NCBI GenBank assembly: GCA_031401035.1
Contig: JANNRA010000018.1
Coordinates: 1 to 62,577 of the forward strand
Reading direction: 5' to 3'
Source of the DNA: JANNRA01 sp031401035
Lineage (GTDB): Bacteria; Desulfobacterota; Binatia; HRBIN30; CADEER01
DNA length: 62,577 bases
Position 1 is the stretch's first letter; the number at the start of each line of letters is the position of its first letter. A program made the position numbers and the translations under genes. The notes beneath the pieces are model-generated. The model did no database searches and was not told the DNA's origin. It worked only from the letters and a program-made list of their open reading frames with translations. Positions 44,612-53,583 of the stretch are shown here, in pieces.

Positions 44612-47398
44612 TCAGAGCGTGCGTTCGGCAGTGGCTCCGCGCGTCGGCTGGGAGAGGCGGCGTGCCACCTCCTCCATCTCGAACGCCTCGATGATGTCGC
44701 CGACCTTCACGTCGGCGTAATTGTCGAGGCCGATACCGCACTCGTAGCCGGACAGTACCTCACGCGCATCGTCTTTGAACCGCTTCAGGCTGCCGATTTT
44801 GCCGTTGTGGACGACGATGTTGTCACGCACCAAGCGGGCCTGCGCGTTGCGCGTAATCTTGCCATCGGTGACGTAACTGCCCGCGATGGCGCCGATGCCC
44901 GGGATCGTAAAGGTGTCTCGGACTTCCGCCCGGCCGAGAACCTTCTCCTTGTATGTTGGGTCCAGCAGGCCTTCCATGGCGTCGCGTACGTCGGTGATCG
45001 CATTGTAAATGATATCGTACAGGCGTACGTCGACGCCCTCGCGCGCCGCTGCCGCACTGGCCTTCGCCTCGGGCCGGACGTTGAAGCCGATGATGACCGC
45101 ATCCGAGGCCGACGCGAGCATGACGTCGCTCTCGGTGATACCGCCGACCGAGGTATGAAGGACGTTGAGCCGGACCTCGTCCGTGGACAGGCGAGAGAGA
45201 GCGTCGGAGATGGCCTCGGTGGAGCCCTGTACGTCGGACTTGATGATGATGCGCAGTTCTTTGGTGTCGCCCGACTGGACCTGACGGTACAGGTCCTCGA
45301 GCGTCACCTTCGAGGTCTTGAGGAGCGACGACTCGCGATTCTTTGCGGCACGGTGTTCGGCGACCTGGCGCGCCATTGCTTCGTCGGCAACGACAACGAA
45401 CGAGCTGCCGGCTTCCGGCACCGAGGGGAGACCGAGGATCTCGACCGGCGTGGACGGATCGGCAGTCGTGACCTTCTGACCGCGGTCGTCGATCATGGCG
45501 CGCACGCGGCCGGAGAAGGGACCACATACAAACGGGTCGCCGGGCTTGAGAGTGCCCTCTTGCACCAAAACCGTGGCGACCGGACCCCGCCCGCGGTCCA
45601 GCTTCGCTTCGACGATCGTGCCGCGCGCGGGCTTGGTCGGATTGGCCTTGAGATCGAGCAAATCAGCCTGCAGCAACAGCATCTCAAGCAACGCCGGCAA
45701 GCCATCGCGAGTCTTGGCGGACACCGGGACGGTCACCGTGTCGCCGCCCCAGTCTTCTGGCTGGAGGCCGTGGTTGGCGAGATCCTGCTTGATGCGATCC
45801 AGATTCGCTTCCGGCTTGTCGATCTTGTTGATCGCCACGACCATCGGGACCTTGGCTGCGCGAGCATGATTGATCGCCTCGACGGTCTGCGGCATCACGC
45901 CATCGTCTGCCGCGACCACGAGGACGACGATGTCCGTCACCTTCGCTCCACGGGCACGCATCGCCGTGAAGGCTTCATGGCCGGGAGTATCGAGGAACGT
46001 CACGCGCCGCCCGTGGACCTCCACCGTGTAGGCACCAATGTGTTGCGTAATGCCGCCCGCCTCGCCAGCCGTTACGTGCGTCTCACGCACCGCATCGAGC
46101 AACGAGGTCTTGCCGTGGTCGACGTGTCCCATGATCGTGATGACCGGCGGACGAGTGACAAGGTGCTCCTCGCTGGTCGCCTCATGCCCCACCCCAACGG
46201 CCGCCTCGGCGTCGAACGTCACGTTCTCGACGTTGTAGCCGAATTCCGATGCGATCAGCGTCGCGGTATCCGTATCGAGCACCTGGTTGATGGTGGCGAT
46301 CATGCCGGATTCCATCAACTTCTTGACCACCTCGCCGGCCTTGACGCCCATCGATTTCGCCAATTCACCGACCGAAACCACCTCCGAGATGCGCACGATG
46401 CGCTTGCTCGCCTTGGGCTGGGTGATCGCTGTCTGACGCTGCTCCTTGCCCGGCATCGCCCGCTTCTTGCGCGGCAGTCGTGCCCCGCCGAAGCGTTTGT
46501 CCCGATCGCCGACCTCAGCAAACTCGGGCTTCTGAATCACGCGCCGCTTCTTCTTTTTCCCCCGATCCGCGTCGACGGTCGGCGGCATGTCGGGCATCGC
46601 CGTCGTCGCCGCCGCCGGTGTCGCGCGGCCGCGGGCGGCGGCGCCAGCCGCGGGACGGGTCACTCGTGCAGCGGCGGCGGCGAGGCGTTCAGCCTCCACC
46701 TTCTTGAGGTCGATGCGGCCGAGCACCTTGGGGCCGAAGGGCCGATCCAGCGAGGGTTCGCGCGAGGGGATGGGGACGCTGGGCTGCGCAGGCGGATTCG
46801 GCGCCGCCACAGCCCCGGCGCGCGACGGGCGCGTCGTCGGCTTGGGCGCCGGCACCGGCTCTGGCTTGACCTCGGCCACCGCCTCGATCGGCGGCAGCAG
46901 AGGATGCGCAGCGGTCGCGACCGCCTCTGAAGGCTCAAGCTCGACCGGCGCCATCTCCACCGGCTGCGGTTCCTCGACCATGAGTTCGATCGGGGGCTCC
47001 GGCAACGGCGGCAACGGCGGTGGCACCTCGAACGGCTCGGCAAGAGGCTCAGCCGCCCCAAATGACTGCAGTGCTTCCCCTTGCACCGATATCAGTTCGA
47101 GCAGATCGCCGTCATCGTCGGCCGCGCTCGACGCGGCCGCACGGCGCCGGATGACCTTTGTGCCGACGCGGCGTTCGACCACGGCTTGCCCGGTCTCGCC
47201 GACAACCGTTCGTTCGCCGCCGATGGTAATCTGGGGTTTGTCGCCGAAACCGAGGTCTGTCGCCGCCTTCAGCACCTCTTCGTCGGACAGGGAGCTCTGC
47301 GGGCGCTTGCTGCGCAGGCCGATCTTCTCGAGGCGAGTGGTGAGATCCTTGGGCTCGAGCCCCCACTCCTTTGCCAGTTCGGAAACCCTACGCGGCAT
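44612..47398 (-). CDS. infB: Translation initiation factor IF-2
   Basis: The 928-residue GTPase has an N-terminal winged-helix-like IF2N segment (VSELAKEWGLEPKDL), a long Pro/Ala/Glu and basic variable region (~100-320), a second IF2N (SVGELAKSMGVKAGEVVKKL), then the G domain with GHVDHGKT, DTPGH and NKID, and the C-terminal domains that bind fMet-tRNA. It is 12 bp downstream of ylxR in the nusA operon. Confidence 0.97.
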   Translation of the reverse strand: MPRRVSELAKEWGLEPKDLTTRLEKIGLRSKRPQSSLSDEEVLKAATDLGFGDKPQITIGGERTVVGETGQAVVERRVGTKVIRRRAAASSAADDDGDLLELISVQGEALQSFGAAEPLAEPFEVPPPLPPLPEPPIELMVEEPQPVEMAPVELEPSEAVATAAHPLLPPIEAVAEVKPEPVPAPKPTTRPSRAGAVAAPNPPAQPSVPIPSREPSLDRPFGPKVLGRIDLKKVEAERLAAAAARVTRPAAGAAARGRATPAAATTAMPDMPPTVDADRGKKKKRRVIQKPEFAEVGDRDKRFGGARLPRKKRAMPGKEQRQTAITQPKASKRIVRISEVVSVGELAKSMGVKAGEVVKKLMESGMIATINQVLDTDTATLIASEFGYNVENVTFDAEAAVGVGHEATSEEHLVTRPPVITIMGHVDHGKTSLLDAVRETHVTAGEAGGITQHIGAYTVEVHGRRVTFLDTPGHEAFTAMRARGAKVTDIVVLVVAADDGVMPQTVEAINHARAAKVPMVVAINKIDKPEANLDRIKQDLANHGLQPEDWGGDTVTVPVSAKTRDGLPALLEMLLLQADLLDLKANPTKPARGTIVEAKLDRGRGPVATVLVQEGTLKPGDPFVCGPFSGRVRAMIDDRGQKVTTADPSTPVEILGLPSVPEAGSSFVVVADEAMARQVAEHRAAKNRESSLLKTSKVTLEDLYRQVQSGDTKELRIIIKSDVQGSTEAISDALSRLSTDEVRLNVLHTSVGGITESDVMLASASDAVIIGFNVRPEAKASAAAAREGVDVRLYDIIYNAITDVRDAMEGLLDPTYKEKVLGRAEVRDTFTIPGIGAIAGSYVTDGKITRNAQARLVRDNIVVHNGKIGSLKRFKDDAREVLSGYECGIGLDNYADVKVGDIIEAFEMEEVARRLSQPTRGATAERTL

Positions 47399-47410
47399 CG
47401 ACTCTCTTCC

Positions 47411-47689
47411 TCACTCGCCGGCTTCGAGCCGGAGCTGCGCGACCAGCGCGACGCGCGCCGGACGATCTACGGACGCCCGCAGCGACCGCAGGACACCCTT
47501 ACGCCGGGCGAATTGCCCCAGGCAGTCAGCGCGGAGGTGCAGATAGCCCCCACGCCCCGGAGCCCGCCGTGCGCTGTCAGGCCGAACTGCCCCACTATCA
47601 TCGCGGACGATCCGACAGAGGTCCGCCTGCGGCGCCGCAGTGCCGCAGCCCATACAAGTCCGGATCGGCACAACCCGCCCTGCACTCAC
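47411..47689 (-). CDS. ylxR: YlxR family RNA-binding protein (DUF448)
   Basis: The 92-residue protein has PIRTCMGCGTAAPQADLCRIVR and GRGGYLHLRADCL, the YlxR hallmarks, and usually sits between nusA and infB, as here. The GTG start overlaps the nusA stop by 4 bp. Reported as a nucleoid or RNA-binding factor in some species; role here unknown. Confidence 0.92.
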   Translation of the reverse strand: MSAGRVVPIRTCMGCGTAAPQADLCRIVRDDSGAVRPDSARRAPGRGGYLHLRADCLGQFARRKGVLRSLRASVDRPARVALVAQLRLEAGE

Positions 47690-49050
47690 GCCGGCTCCTC
47701 CGACTCGCCGATCACCTCGGCACTCGGGACGGACGCCGCAGCGATCGCAGCAGCAGCAGCGGCGACAGCGGCGACTGCCGCATCGGCCGCGTCTACTTCC
47801 GCCTGCTGGCGCAAGGCCTCGACGTGGTCGCGGGCTGACTGCAACAGGGGCGGGATACGCTCTGGCTGGAGACCCTCCACATCGATCAGCGCCGCCTCAT
47901 CCGCTTGGGCAATCTCCTCGGCCGACTTGAATCCGTGCTGGAACAGCAACTCGGCGGTCACGTCCCCAACACCCGGAATGGCCCCGAGGGACAGTCGCGC
48001 ACGCCGCGACTCCTCTTCTGCCTCCGCCTCGCTGCGCACCTCGAGAGTCCAGCCGCTCAATCGCGACGCGAGGCGCACGTTCTGCCCCTTCTTCCCGATG
48101 GCGAGCGCGAGCTGGTCGTCAGGAGTGATGACCTCCATCGCGTGCGCATCCTCGTCCATGACGATCTTCGAAACGCGTGCCGGAGCCATCGCCCGGACGA
48201 CGAACTCGGCGGGATCCACGGTCCAGTGAACAATGTCGATCTTCTCGCCGCGCAACTCCTGGACGACGCTCTGAACCCGCGTGCCCTTCATGCCAACGCA
48301 TGCGCCCACTGGGTCGACGTCAGAATCGTGCGACACGACGGCGATCTTCGCGCGACCGCCCGGCTCGCGCGCAGCCCCCTTCACCTCGACGATCCCCTCA
48401 TAGATCTCCGGCACTTCCTGCTCGAAGAGCTTAATGAGGAAGCCCGGGTGAGTGCGCGAGAGGATGATCTGGGGCCCCTTCCCGCCCATCTCAACGTCGA
48501 GAATGAAGGCGCGAATCCGGTCGCCCTGGCGATACCGTTCGCGCGGGATCTGCTCCTTCTCCGGCAGAATCGCATCGGTGCGCCCGAGGTTCACTATGAT
48601 GTTCTTCTTCTCGAAGCGCTGCACGATACCAGAATGGGACAGTTCGCCCTTTCGGTCCTTGAACTCGTTGTAAATGATGTCGCGCTCAGCGTCGCGCAGC
48701 CGCTGGATCAGGTTCTGCTTCGCCGCCTGCGCCGCGATGCGACCATACGACTGTGCCAGCTTCTCGAGCAGCTCGTCGCCGATCTGGGCTTCCGGGTCGA
48801 GGTTGCGCCGCGCATCTTCGAGAGCAACTTCGAGTTCCAGGTTGGTGACTGCAGGGACGACGGTGAGGATCTTGAAAAGCTCAACCTCGCCGATCTCGGG
48901 ATTGTACTGGGCCTCGATGCGCATGTCGCCACCGATGACCTTCTTCGCCGCCGACAGCATAGCGTTCTCGACCGCCTGGACCACGACGGACCGATCAATG
49001 CCCTTCTCTTTGCTGACCTGTTCGATGACTCGTGCTAATTCCTGCTGCAT
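47686..49050 (-). CDS. nusA: Transcription termination/antitermination protein NusA
   Basis: The 454-residue protein has the N-terminal RNAP-binding domain, an S1 domain (about 130-200), two KH domains (VGACVGMKGTRVQSVVQELRGEKIDIV and LAIGKKGQNVRLASRL) and one C-terminal helix-hairpin-helix region (IPGVGDVTAELLFQHG), followed by an Ala-rich acidic tail. It modulates pausing and intrinsic termination. It may also act on the leader terminator of its own operon (49562-49590). Confidence 0.96.
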   Translation of the reverse strand: MQQELARVIEQVSKEKGIDRSVVVQAVENAMLSAAKKVIGGDMRIEAQYNPEIGEVELFKILTVVPAVTNLELEVALEDARRNLDPEAQIGDELLEKLAQSYGRIAAQAAKQNLIQRLRDAERDIIYNEFKDRKGELSHSGIVQRFEKKNIIVNLGRTDAILPEKEQIPRERYRQGDRIRAFILDVEMGGKGPQIILSRTHPGFLIKLFEQEVPEIYEGIVEVKGAAREPGGRAKIAVVSHDSDVDPVGACVGMKGTRVQSVVQELRGEKIDIVHWTVDPAEFVVRAMAPARVSKIVMDEDAHAMEVITPDDQLALAIGKKGQNVRLASRLSGWTLEVRSEAEAEEESRRARLSLGAIPGVGDVTAELLFQHGFKSAEEIAQADEAALIDVEGLQPERIPPLLQSARDHVEALRQQAEVDAADAAVAAVAAAAAAIAAASVPSAEVIGESEEPA

Positions 49051-49063
49051 ACGTCACCTCGGC

Positions 49064-49558
49064 TCAGCGCGTGCGCGGCCGCCCCTGCTGTGGTTCGAGG
49101 AAATCGTGCTCGTAATTCGCCTGCGCGATATCGGCGAAGGCGAAGTACCGCTCCCCAGTGCCTGCGGCGACTCGAATGCCATCGCCCTCGACCGCGACCA
49201 GGGCGCCGACGAAGCCGCGTCTCCCCTCAATCGGCTCGACCGTCCTGACTCGTACCCGCTTACCGATAAAGCGCTGGAAGTGCTCTGGACGACGGAGACG
49301 GCGGTTGATGCCCGGCGAGGACACCTCGAGCGTGTAGCTGCCGGGAACGAACTCATCGAGTTCGACCAAATGCCCAAGGCGTCGGCTCATCGTCGTCAAT
49401 TCGTCGACGCCGATGCCACCCTCGGCTCGGTCTAGGTAGAAGCGCAAGACATTGCCCTGCCCTTCGCGACGATACTCGATATCCACGATCTCCATGCCGT
49501 GCTCTGAGACGAGCGGCTCGGCCAAGCGCCAGACCCGTTCGACCACCGAACTATCCAT
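49064..49558 (-). CDS. rimP: Ribosome maturation factor RimP
   Basis: The 164-residue protein (VWRLAEPLVSEHGMEIVDIEYRREGQG, then YTLEVSSPGINRRLRRPEHFQRFIG) is a standard RimP, needed for early 30S assembly. The ATG at 49558 is the only start that fits the family. It has no Shine-Dalgarno: the preceding bases are the T-tract of an intrinsic terminator. First gene of rimP-nusA-ylxR-infB. Confidence 0.94.
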   Translation of the reverse strand: MDSSVVERVWRLAEPLVSEHGMEIVDIEYRREGQGNVLRFYLDRAEGGIGVDELTTMSRRLGHLVELDEFVPGSYTLEVSSPGINRRLRRPEHFQRFIGKRVRVRTVEPIEGRRGFVGALVAVEGDGIRVAAGTGERYFAFADIAQANYEHDFLEPQQGRPRTR

Positions 49559-49561
49559 GTT

Positions 49562-49590
49562 GAAATAAAAAAGTGGGCGCGCGGCCCACT
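49562..49590 (-). terminator. Intrinsic terminator/attenuator in the rimP-nusA leader
   Basis: On the minus strand AGTGGGC (49590-49584), a CGCGC loop, and GCCCACT (49578-49572) form a 7-bp stem followed by TTTTTTATTT (to 49562), a textbook intrinsic terminator. It ends 3 bp before the rimP ATG. It could simply end the greA transcript, but its position between a candidate promoter and the operon also fits an attenuator. Confidence 0.8.
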
Positions 49591-49616
49591 CCCCTGCGGC
49601 CAGTAGTAACACCGAG

Positions 49617-49646
49617 TGGATAGCATGGGCCGTGAGACGGTCGCAA
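49617..49646 (-). promoter_or_regulatory. Candidate promoter for the rimP-nusA-infB operon
   Basis: On the minus strand TTGCGA (49646-49641) and TATCCA (49622-49617, preceded by TGC as an extended -10) are 18 bp apart. Transcription would begin near 49610, giving a ~50-nt leader that contains the terminator hairpin. Both boxes are imperfect. Confidence 0.35.
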
Positions 49647-49734
49647 GGGAGCCGACTCCGGCGGAACGGGCGCACGACCCCGGCAAACCGAGGTCAGCGT
49701 ACTCCTGGAGGGGGAGGGGCGACAGCCGGCCGCG

Positions 49735-50214
49735 TCAGGCGGCCGGGGTGTCCCGGTCGTGGATCGTCTGCAACTCGATTATCGCGTAGGTTCGCTTGCC
49801 CTTTGGCGTCACGACCTCCACATCGTCGCCAACCTCCTTGGTTAGGAGCGCGCGTCCGAGAGGGGAACCGATCGAGATGAGCCCACCGGCCACGTTGGCC
49901 TCTTCGGGAAAGACCAACTCGTACTTCTCCTCGACGCCGTCGTCACGCTCGAGGGTGAGCTTGCTGCCGTACCCCACTGCCTGATGCGGAATGGAGCTCA
50001 GCGAATAGAGCGACAGATCTCGAATTCGTTGCTGAATCTGGCCGATTCTGGCGTTGACGAACCCTTGGCGATCCTTGGCGGCCGCATACTCCGCATTCTC
50101 CCTGAGGTCGCCGTGCTCGCGCGCAGTTTCGATTTCCTTCGGCAGCTTATGACGGAGTTCGAAGCGCAGGTCCTCGAGTTCCGTCTTCAGCCGCTGCATT
50201 ACCGGCAGTTCCAC
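49735..50214 (-). CDS. greA: Transcription elongation factor GreA
   Basis: The 159-residue factor has the N-terminal coiled coil with the acidic tip GDLRENAEYAAAKD that reaches the RNAP active site, and the C-terminal FKBP-like domain (ISIGSPLGRALLTKEVGDDVEV). It rescues backtracked polymerase by stimulating transcript cleavage. The GTG at 50214 is used; an ATG five codons later is an alternative. Confidence 0.95.
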   Translation of the reverse strand: MELPVMQRLKTELEDLRFELRHKLPKEIETAREHGDLRENAEYAAAKDRQGFVNARIGQIQQRIRDLSLYSLSSIPHQAVGYGSKLTLERDDGVEEKYELVFPEEANVAGGLISIGSPLGRALLTKEVGDDVEVVTPKGKRTYAIIELQTIHDRDTPAA

Positions 50215-50253
50215 GATCGCCCCTCGCCCGTCTCCCCAACGCTGCCTTAGAGG

Positions 50254-50433
50254 TCAGCGCGGGCCCGAACCAGTGGCCTGGTTCACCAATTCGTGGTCGC
50301 GGTCGCCCCGATAGTGGGATGCGGAGCGCTCCATCCACTGGTTTGCATCGGAAAGCGCCTGCTCGCTGTGATGGAGGTAGTAGTAGGCTCCGCCAATACC
50401 GAGCACGAATCCGATCACGAATCGCTTGAGCAT
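50254..50433 (-). CDS. Small single-pass membrane protein, unknown
   Basis: The predicted 59-residue product begins MLKRFVIGFVLGIGGAYYYL, a single hydrophobic helix with positive residues at its N-terminus, then a charged 35-residue tail. No Shine-Dalgarno of note and no family recognised. It lies 40 bp upstream of greA on the same strand and is divergent from comF. Confidence 0.5.
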   Translation of the reverse strand: MLKRFVIGFVLGIGGAYYYLHHSEQALSDANQWMERSASHYRGDRDHELVNQATGSGPR

Positions 50434-50570
50434 ACGGGTCCTCGGCTGCCTTGCACGCGGTCGAAGTCTAGACGCCCGCGTAGAGCCAGTCAAAGGCGTT
50501 TCGCACCGAATCCCGGCCTCGAATCGACGCCGAGATTGCCGGCCCCACGGCGGCCAGTCTAACGGGGCCG

Positions 50571-51290
50571 GTGCGCGTCTTCTCAGCGGCCCTGGACCTG
50601 CTCCTTCCGCCGCGCTGCCCGGGCTGCGATGCGCGCCATGCAACGGTGGCCTTTTGCCAGGGCTGCCGCGCACAGGTTCCGGCCGTCAGCTCGCCACAGT
50701 GCACGATCTGCGGTCTGCCATTCGACGGCGCGGGGTCGAATCACCCTTGTCCACGCTGCGTCAGGCGAAGACCGCACTTCCGCTGCGCCTCGGCGTGCTC
50801 TACGTACCGCGCCGACGGCCGAAACCCGCTGATGGACGCACTCCATCGGTTGAAGTACGGACGGGACGTGAGCCTTGCCCCCGCCCTCGCCAGCATCTTT
50901 GCCGCCTGCGCCCCAGACCCGTCCCAGCACCACCGAGTTCTGCCGGTTCCCCTGCACCGCGTGCGGCTCCGTTGGCGCGGATTCAACCAGTCGCTCTTGC
51001 TCGCAAAGGGGTTCTGCGGCGACCGCCGCGACCGACTCGACCCCTGGACCCTGGAGCGGCGCCGCGCCACGCCTCCGCAGGTTGGATTGGGGGAGCCGGA
51101 ACGTCGGCGCAACGTCCGCGACGCGTTCGTCGTCGTTCGGCCGGATTCGATCCGGGGCGCCACCGTCCTACTCGTCGACGACGTGATGACGACCGGCGCA
51201 ACAGTGGACGAGTGCGCTCGCGTCCTGCTGCGCGCCGGAGCTCGTCACGTCGACGTTTTGGTGCTGCTGCGAGCGCTCGACACGCCATGA
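50571..51290 (+). CDS. comF: ComF family phosphoribosyltransferase-like protein
   Basis: The 239-residue protein has two N-terminal zinc-type Cys pairs (CPGC with CQGC, CTIC with CPRC), then YGRD, VPVPLHRVRLRWRGFNQS and the PRPP loop VLLVDDVMTTGATV. ComF/GntX proteins assist DNA uptake in competent bacteria; the enzymatic role is unproven. The stop overlaps the methyltransferase ATG by 4 bp. Confidence 0.92.
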   Translation: MRVFSAALDLLLPPRCPGCDARHATVAFCQGCRAQVPAVSSPQCTICGLPFDGAGSNHPCPRCVRRRPHFRCASACSTYRADGRNPLMDALHRLKYGRDVSLAPALASIFAACAPDPSQHHRVLPVPLHRVRLRWRGFNQSLLLAKGFCGDRRDRLDPWTLERRRATPPQVGLGEPERRRNVRDAFVVVRPDSIRGATVLLVDDVMTTGATVDECARVLLRAGARHVDVLVLLRALDTP

Positions 51291-51862
51291 ACGAACGACG
51301 GCGTTGGGAAGACCGGTATGGCGCCTCTGTACCCTCGCCACGGGCCCCCTCGGCGCTCCTCGCTTCCGCCGTAGCCATGGGCCCGCGAGGCCGGGCACTC
51401 GATCTGGCCTGCGGCGACGGCCGTAACGCCCTCTTCCTCGCGCGGCGTGGGTTCGTCGTGGATGCCGTCGATCTCTCGTACGCAGCGCTCCTCCATCTTG
51501 CTGTGAGAGCGCGCCGCGAGGGTGTCGCTGTCCACTCGATCCAGGCCGATCTGGAGCGCTGGCCCTTACCCGATTCTCGCTACGGGATGGTTGTCAACAC
51601 GCGCTATCTGCAGCGCTCGCTGTTCGCGTCGATGCGCCGTGCCGTCGCCCCGGGCGGGTTGGTGGTCTTCGAGACGTTCCTCCGGCAGCAGGCGGAGATC
51701 GGACATCCGCGCAACCCAGCCTTCCTGCTCGAGGCCGGCGAACTGCGGCACCAGTTCGAAGGATTCGATTTCTTTCTGTACAAGGAAGGGTTCCACGAGG
51801 AAGGGGATGGCGGTGCATTCTTGGCCAGAATGATGGCCCGTCGACCCGGCAAACTCGATTGA
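51287..51862 (+). CDS. Class I SAM-dependent methyltransferase
   Basis: The 191-residue protein opens MNERRRWEDRYG and has motif I ALDLACGDGRNALFLARRG, an acidic motif II end (VDAVDLS) and a motif resembling the TehB-like family (VAPGGLVVFETF). The substrate is unknown. The ATG overlaps the comF stop (ATGA); the much longer open frame upstream is only the comF shadow. Confidence 0.85.
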   Translation: MNERRRWEDRYGASVPSPRAPSALLASAVAMGPRGRALDLACGDGRNALFLARRGFVVDAVDLSYAALLHLAVRARREGVAVHSIQADLERWPLPDSRYGMVVNTRYLQRSLFASMRRAVAPGGLVVFETFLRQQAEIGHPRNPAFLLEAGELRHQFEGFDFFLYKEGFHEEGDGGAFLARMMARRPGKLD

Positions 51863-51894
51863 GTTTTCCGACGCGCTGTGACAAGCCCGACAGG

Positions 51895-53583
51895 ATGTTT
51901 CGCTGGGTGCCGTTCGTCCTGCTGCTGACGCTGGTGGCATGCTCCGGCGGCGGAGGTGGTGGCGGCAACCCGGTCCCGATCCTCCCTTGGGGTGGCTTCC
52001 GACGGAGCCCGAACAATGCCGCGGTCGGCAACAGTATCGATCGCAACAAGGGAACCGTGCGGCTGCTGATTCCGGCCGGGCCTGGGGGAATGACCGTCTC
52101 GACCGCCGCTGTCGATAACGACGGCAACGTGTACGTCGGCACCGGGGACGGCGTCATCTCGGTGGACAGTGACGGGAAGCCGCGTTGGAAGTCGCAGAAC
52201 GGGGTGCCGATACAGAACGGGCTGATCTCCACCTGTGAGCTCGACGGAGGATCGGTATCGGTACCGATCGGCCCTGTCTCGTCGTCGCCAACGGTAACAC
52301 CCGGGCAAACCATCGTCTTTGGATCTGATGCCAGCAGTCGGGGCCCCGGCGGCGTGTTTGCGCTCCACGAGAGTGGAGAGGACGTGGAGTGTCTGTGGGC
52401 CTATCAACCCACCGGAAGAGACGCGGGAAGCGGTTTTCGTTCCTCAGCCCAGGTGCAAGTCGATTCGCTCGATCTCGGCTTGGTGTCCATCTTCATCGGC
52501 GGCGGCGGCGGCGCATTGCAGGCCCTTAATCGCACCGGCACGCCGCGCTGGACGGTACCAACGAGTTCCCCTGCTGCGACTCCCATGACCAGCATGCCCG
52601 CGTTCAGCACCGCCGGGGTGTTCTACGTGACGACTCCCGACGGTCTGCTGTTGGCGATCGACACCTCGGGGCGGTTGTTGTGGCAGTTCGCCATCGGCAA
52701 ACCGCCCGCGGCACCGCTGCAGCATTCGCCTGCCGTCGCGGTCACGGCCTTCGCCATCGGTGCGTCCAGCTCTGTCTTCGGGGTCAATCCGGACGGACGT
52801 CTCAAGTGGCAGTATCAGCCGCTGGCACCGGTGCTGGGCTCGCCGGCGTTCGCGTCACAATCGGTCGACGAGGGTTCCGAGTCGGTCTTCGACTCGATCG
52901 TCTATATCGCCGACGTCGACGGCAGGTTGTACGGCATTCGCGACGAGAATGGGCAGATCCTCGGTATTCAGCGCTGCTCCGCGGACCTCATGAATGAAAA
53001 CGAATCCTGTCGGACGGACAGTTGTCTGCCCGACGCCGGCTCCCCAGACGGCGGCCAGTGCGATCGCGACACAAATCGCTGCACGCTCCTGCCGCAAGAG
53101 CAGTGCACCGCGGATACATGCGTGGCGAGTGATAAGGGCGTGTGCCTCAGTCGACCGGCGATGTTGCCGTTCACGCCCGGCGCGGTGAGCGTCGAAACCT
53201 CTCCGATTGTGTCGGGCGACCTCTTCGCGGTTGTCGGAACGACCGATGGCAGGGTCTGCGCTCGCAACCTCGATGGGTCGCTGCCGGATGGAACCGACGA
53301 GACCAGGGAGCGTTGGGCGACCGGTTGTGTAGAGATCGGGGCGACGTGCTCGCTCGACCCAACCCAGCAGTGCGAGTCAGACACCTGCCTGCGGGTGCAG
53401 GGCAGCTGCGTCGATGGTAAATGCAGTGTATCCGAGACGCAGTGCAGCCCCGACTCCTGTGTCGGCACGAACACCGGGACCTGTGTGGTGCGCAACCCCC
53501 TCCCGGTGCTCTCGTCACCCTCGATCGGTCTGAACGAGCGCATTTTTGTCGGCACCGATGCCGGGCTCTATGTGATCGAATGA
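51895..53583 (+). CDS. Beta-propeller lipoprotein with Cys-rich inserts
   Basis: The 562-residue product has a lipoprotein signal peptide with lipobox LVAC (Cys16) and a poly-Gly run. Repeated PQQ-like propeller strands follow: VDNDGNVYVGTGDG, LNRTGTPRWTV, YVTTPDGLLLAIDTSGRLLWQF, YIADVDGRLYGIRDENG and IFVGTDAGLYVIE. Two cysteine-rich cassettes (52975-53145 and 53326-53484) interrupt the blades and contain four CxxD(S/T)C motifs. It is probably anchored in the outer membrane as a binding or scaffold protein; no catalytic residues recognised. The ATG at 51895 is chosen for the signal peptide; the next gene is coupled by ATGA. Confidence 0.75.
   Translation: MFRWVPFVLLLTLVACSGGGGGGGNPVPILPWGGFRRSPNNAAVGNSIDRNKGTVRLLIPAGPGGMTVSTAAVDNDGNVYVGTGDGVISVDSDGKPRWKSQNGVPIQNGLISTCELDGGSVSVPIGPVSSSPTVTPGQTIVFGSDASSRGPGGVFALHESGEDVECLWAYQPTGRDAGSGFRSSAQVQVDSLDLGLVSIFIGGGGGALQALNRTGTPRWTVPTSSPAATPMTSMPAFSTAGVFYVTTPDGLLLAIDTSGRLLWQFAIGKPPAAPLQHSPAVAVTAFAIGASSSVFGVNPDGRLKWQYQPLAPVLGSPAFASQSVDEGSESVFDSIVYIADVDGRLYGIRDENGQILGIQRCSADLMNENESCRTDSCLPDAGSPDGGQCDRDTNRCTLLPQEQCTADTCVASDKGVCLSRPAMLPFTPGAVSVETSPIVSGDLFAVVGTTDGRVCARNLDGSLPDGTDETRERWATGCVEIGATCSLDPTQQCESDTCLRVQGSCVDGKCSVSETQCSPDSCVGTNTGTCVVRNPLPVLSSPSIGLNERIFVGTDAGLYVIE

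Noticed and set aside
50426..51862. Long frame suggesting a 478-residue methyltransferase fusion
   Set aside because: The upstream 287 residues are an out-of-frame reading of comF; the methyltransferase begins at the ATG overlapping the comF stop.
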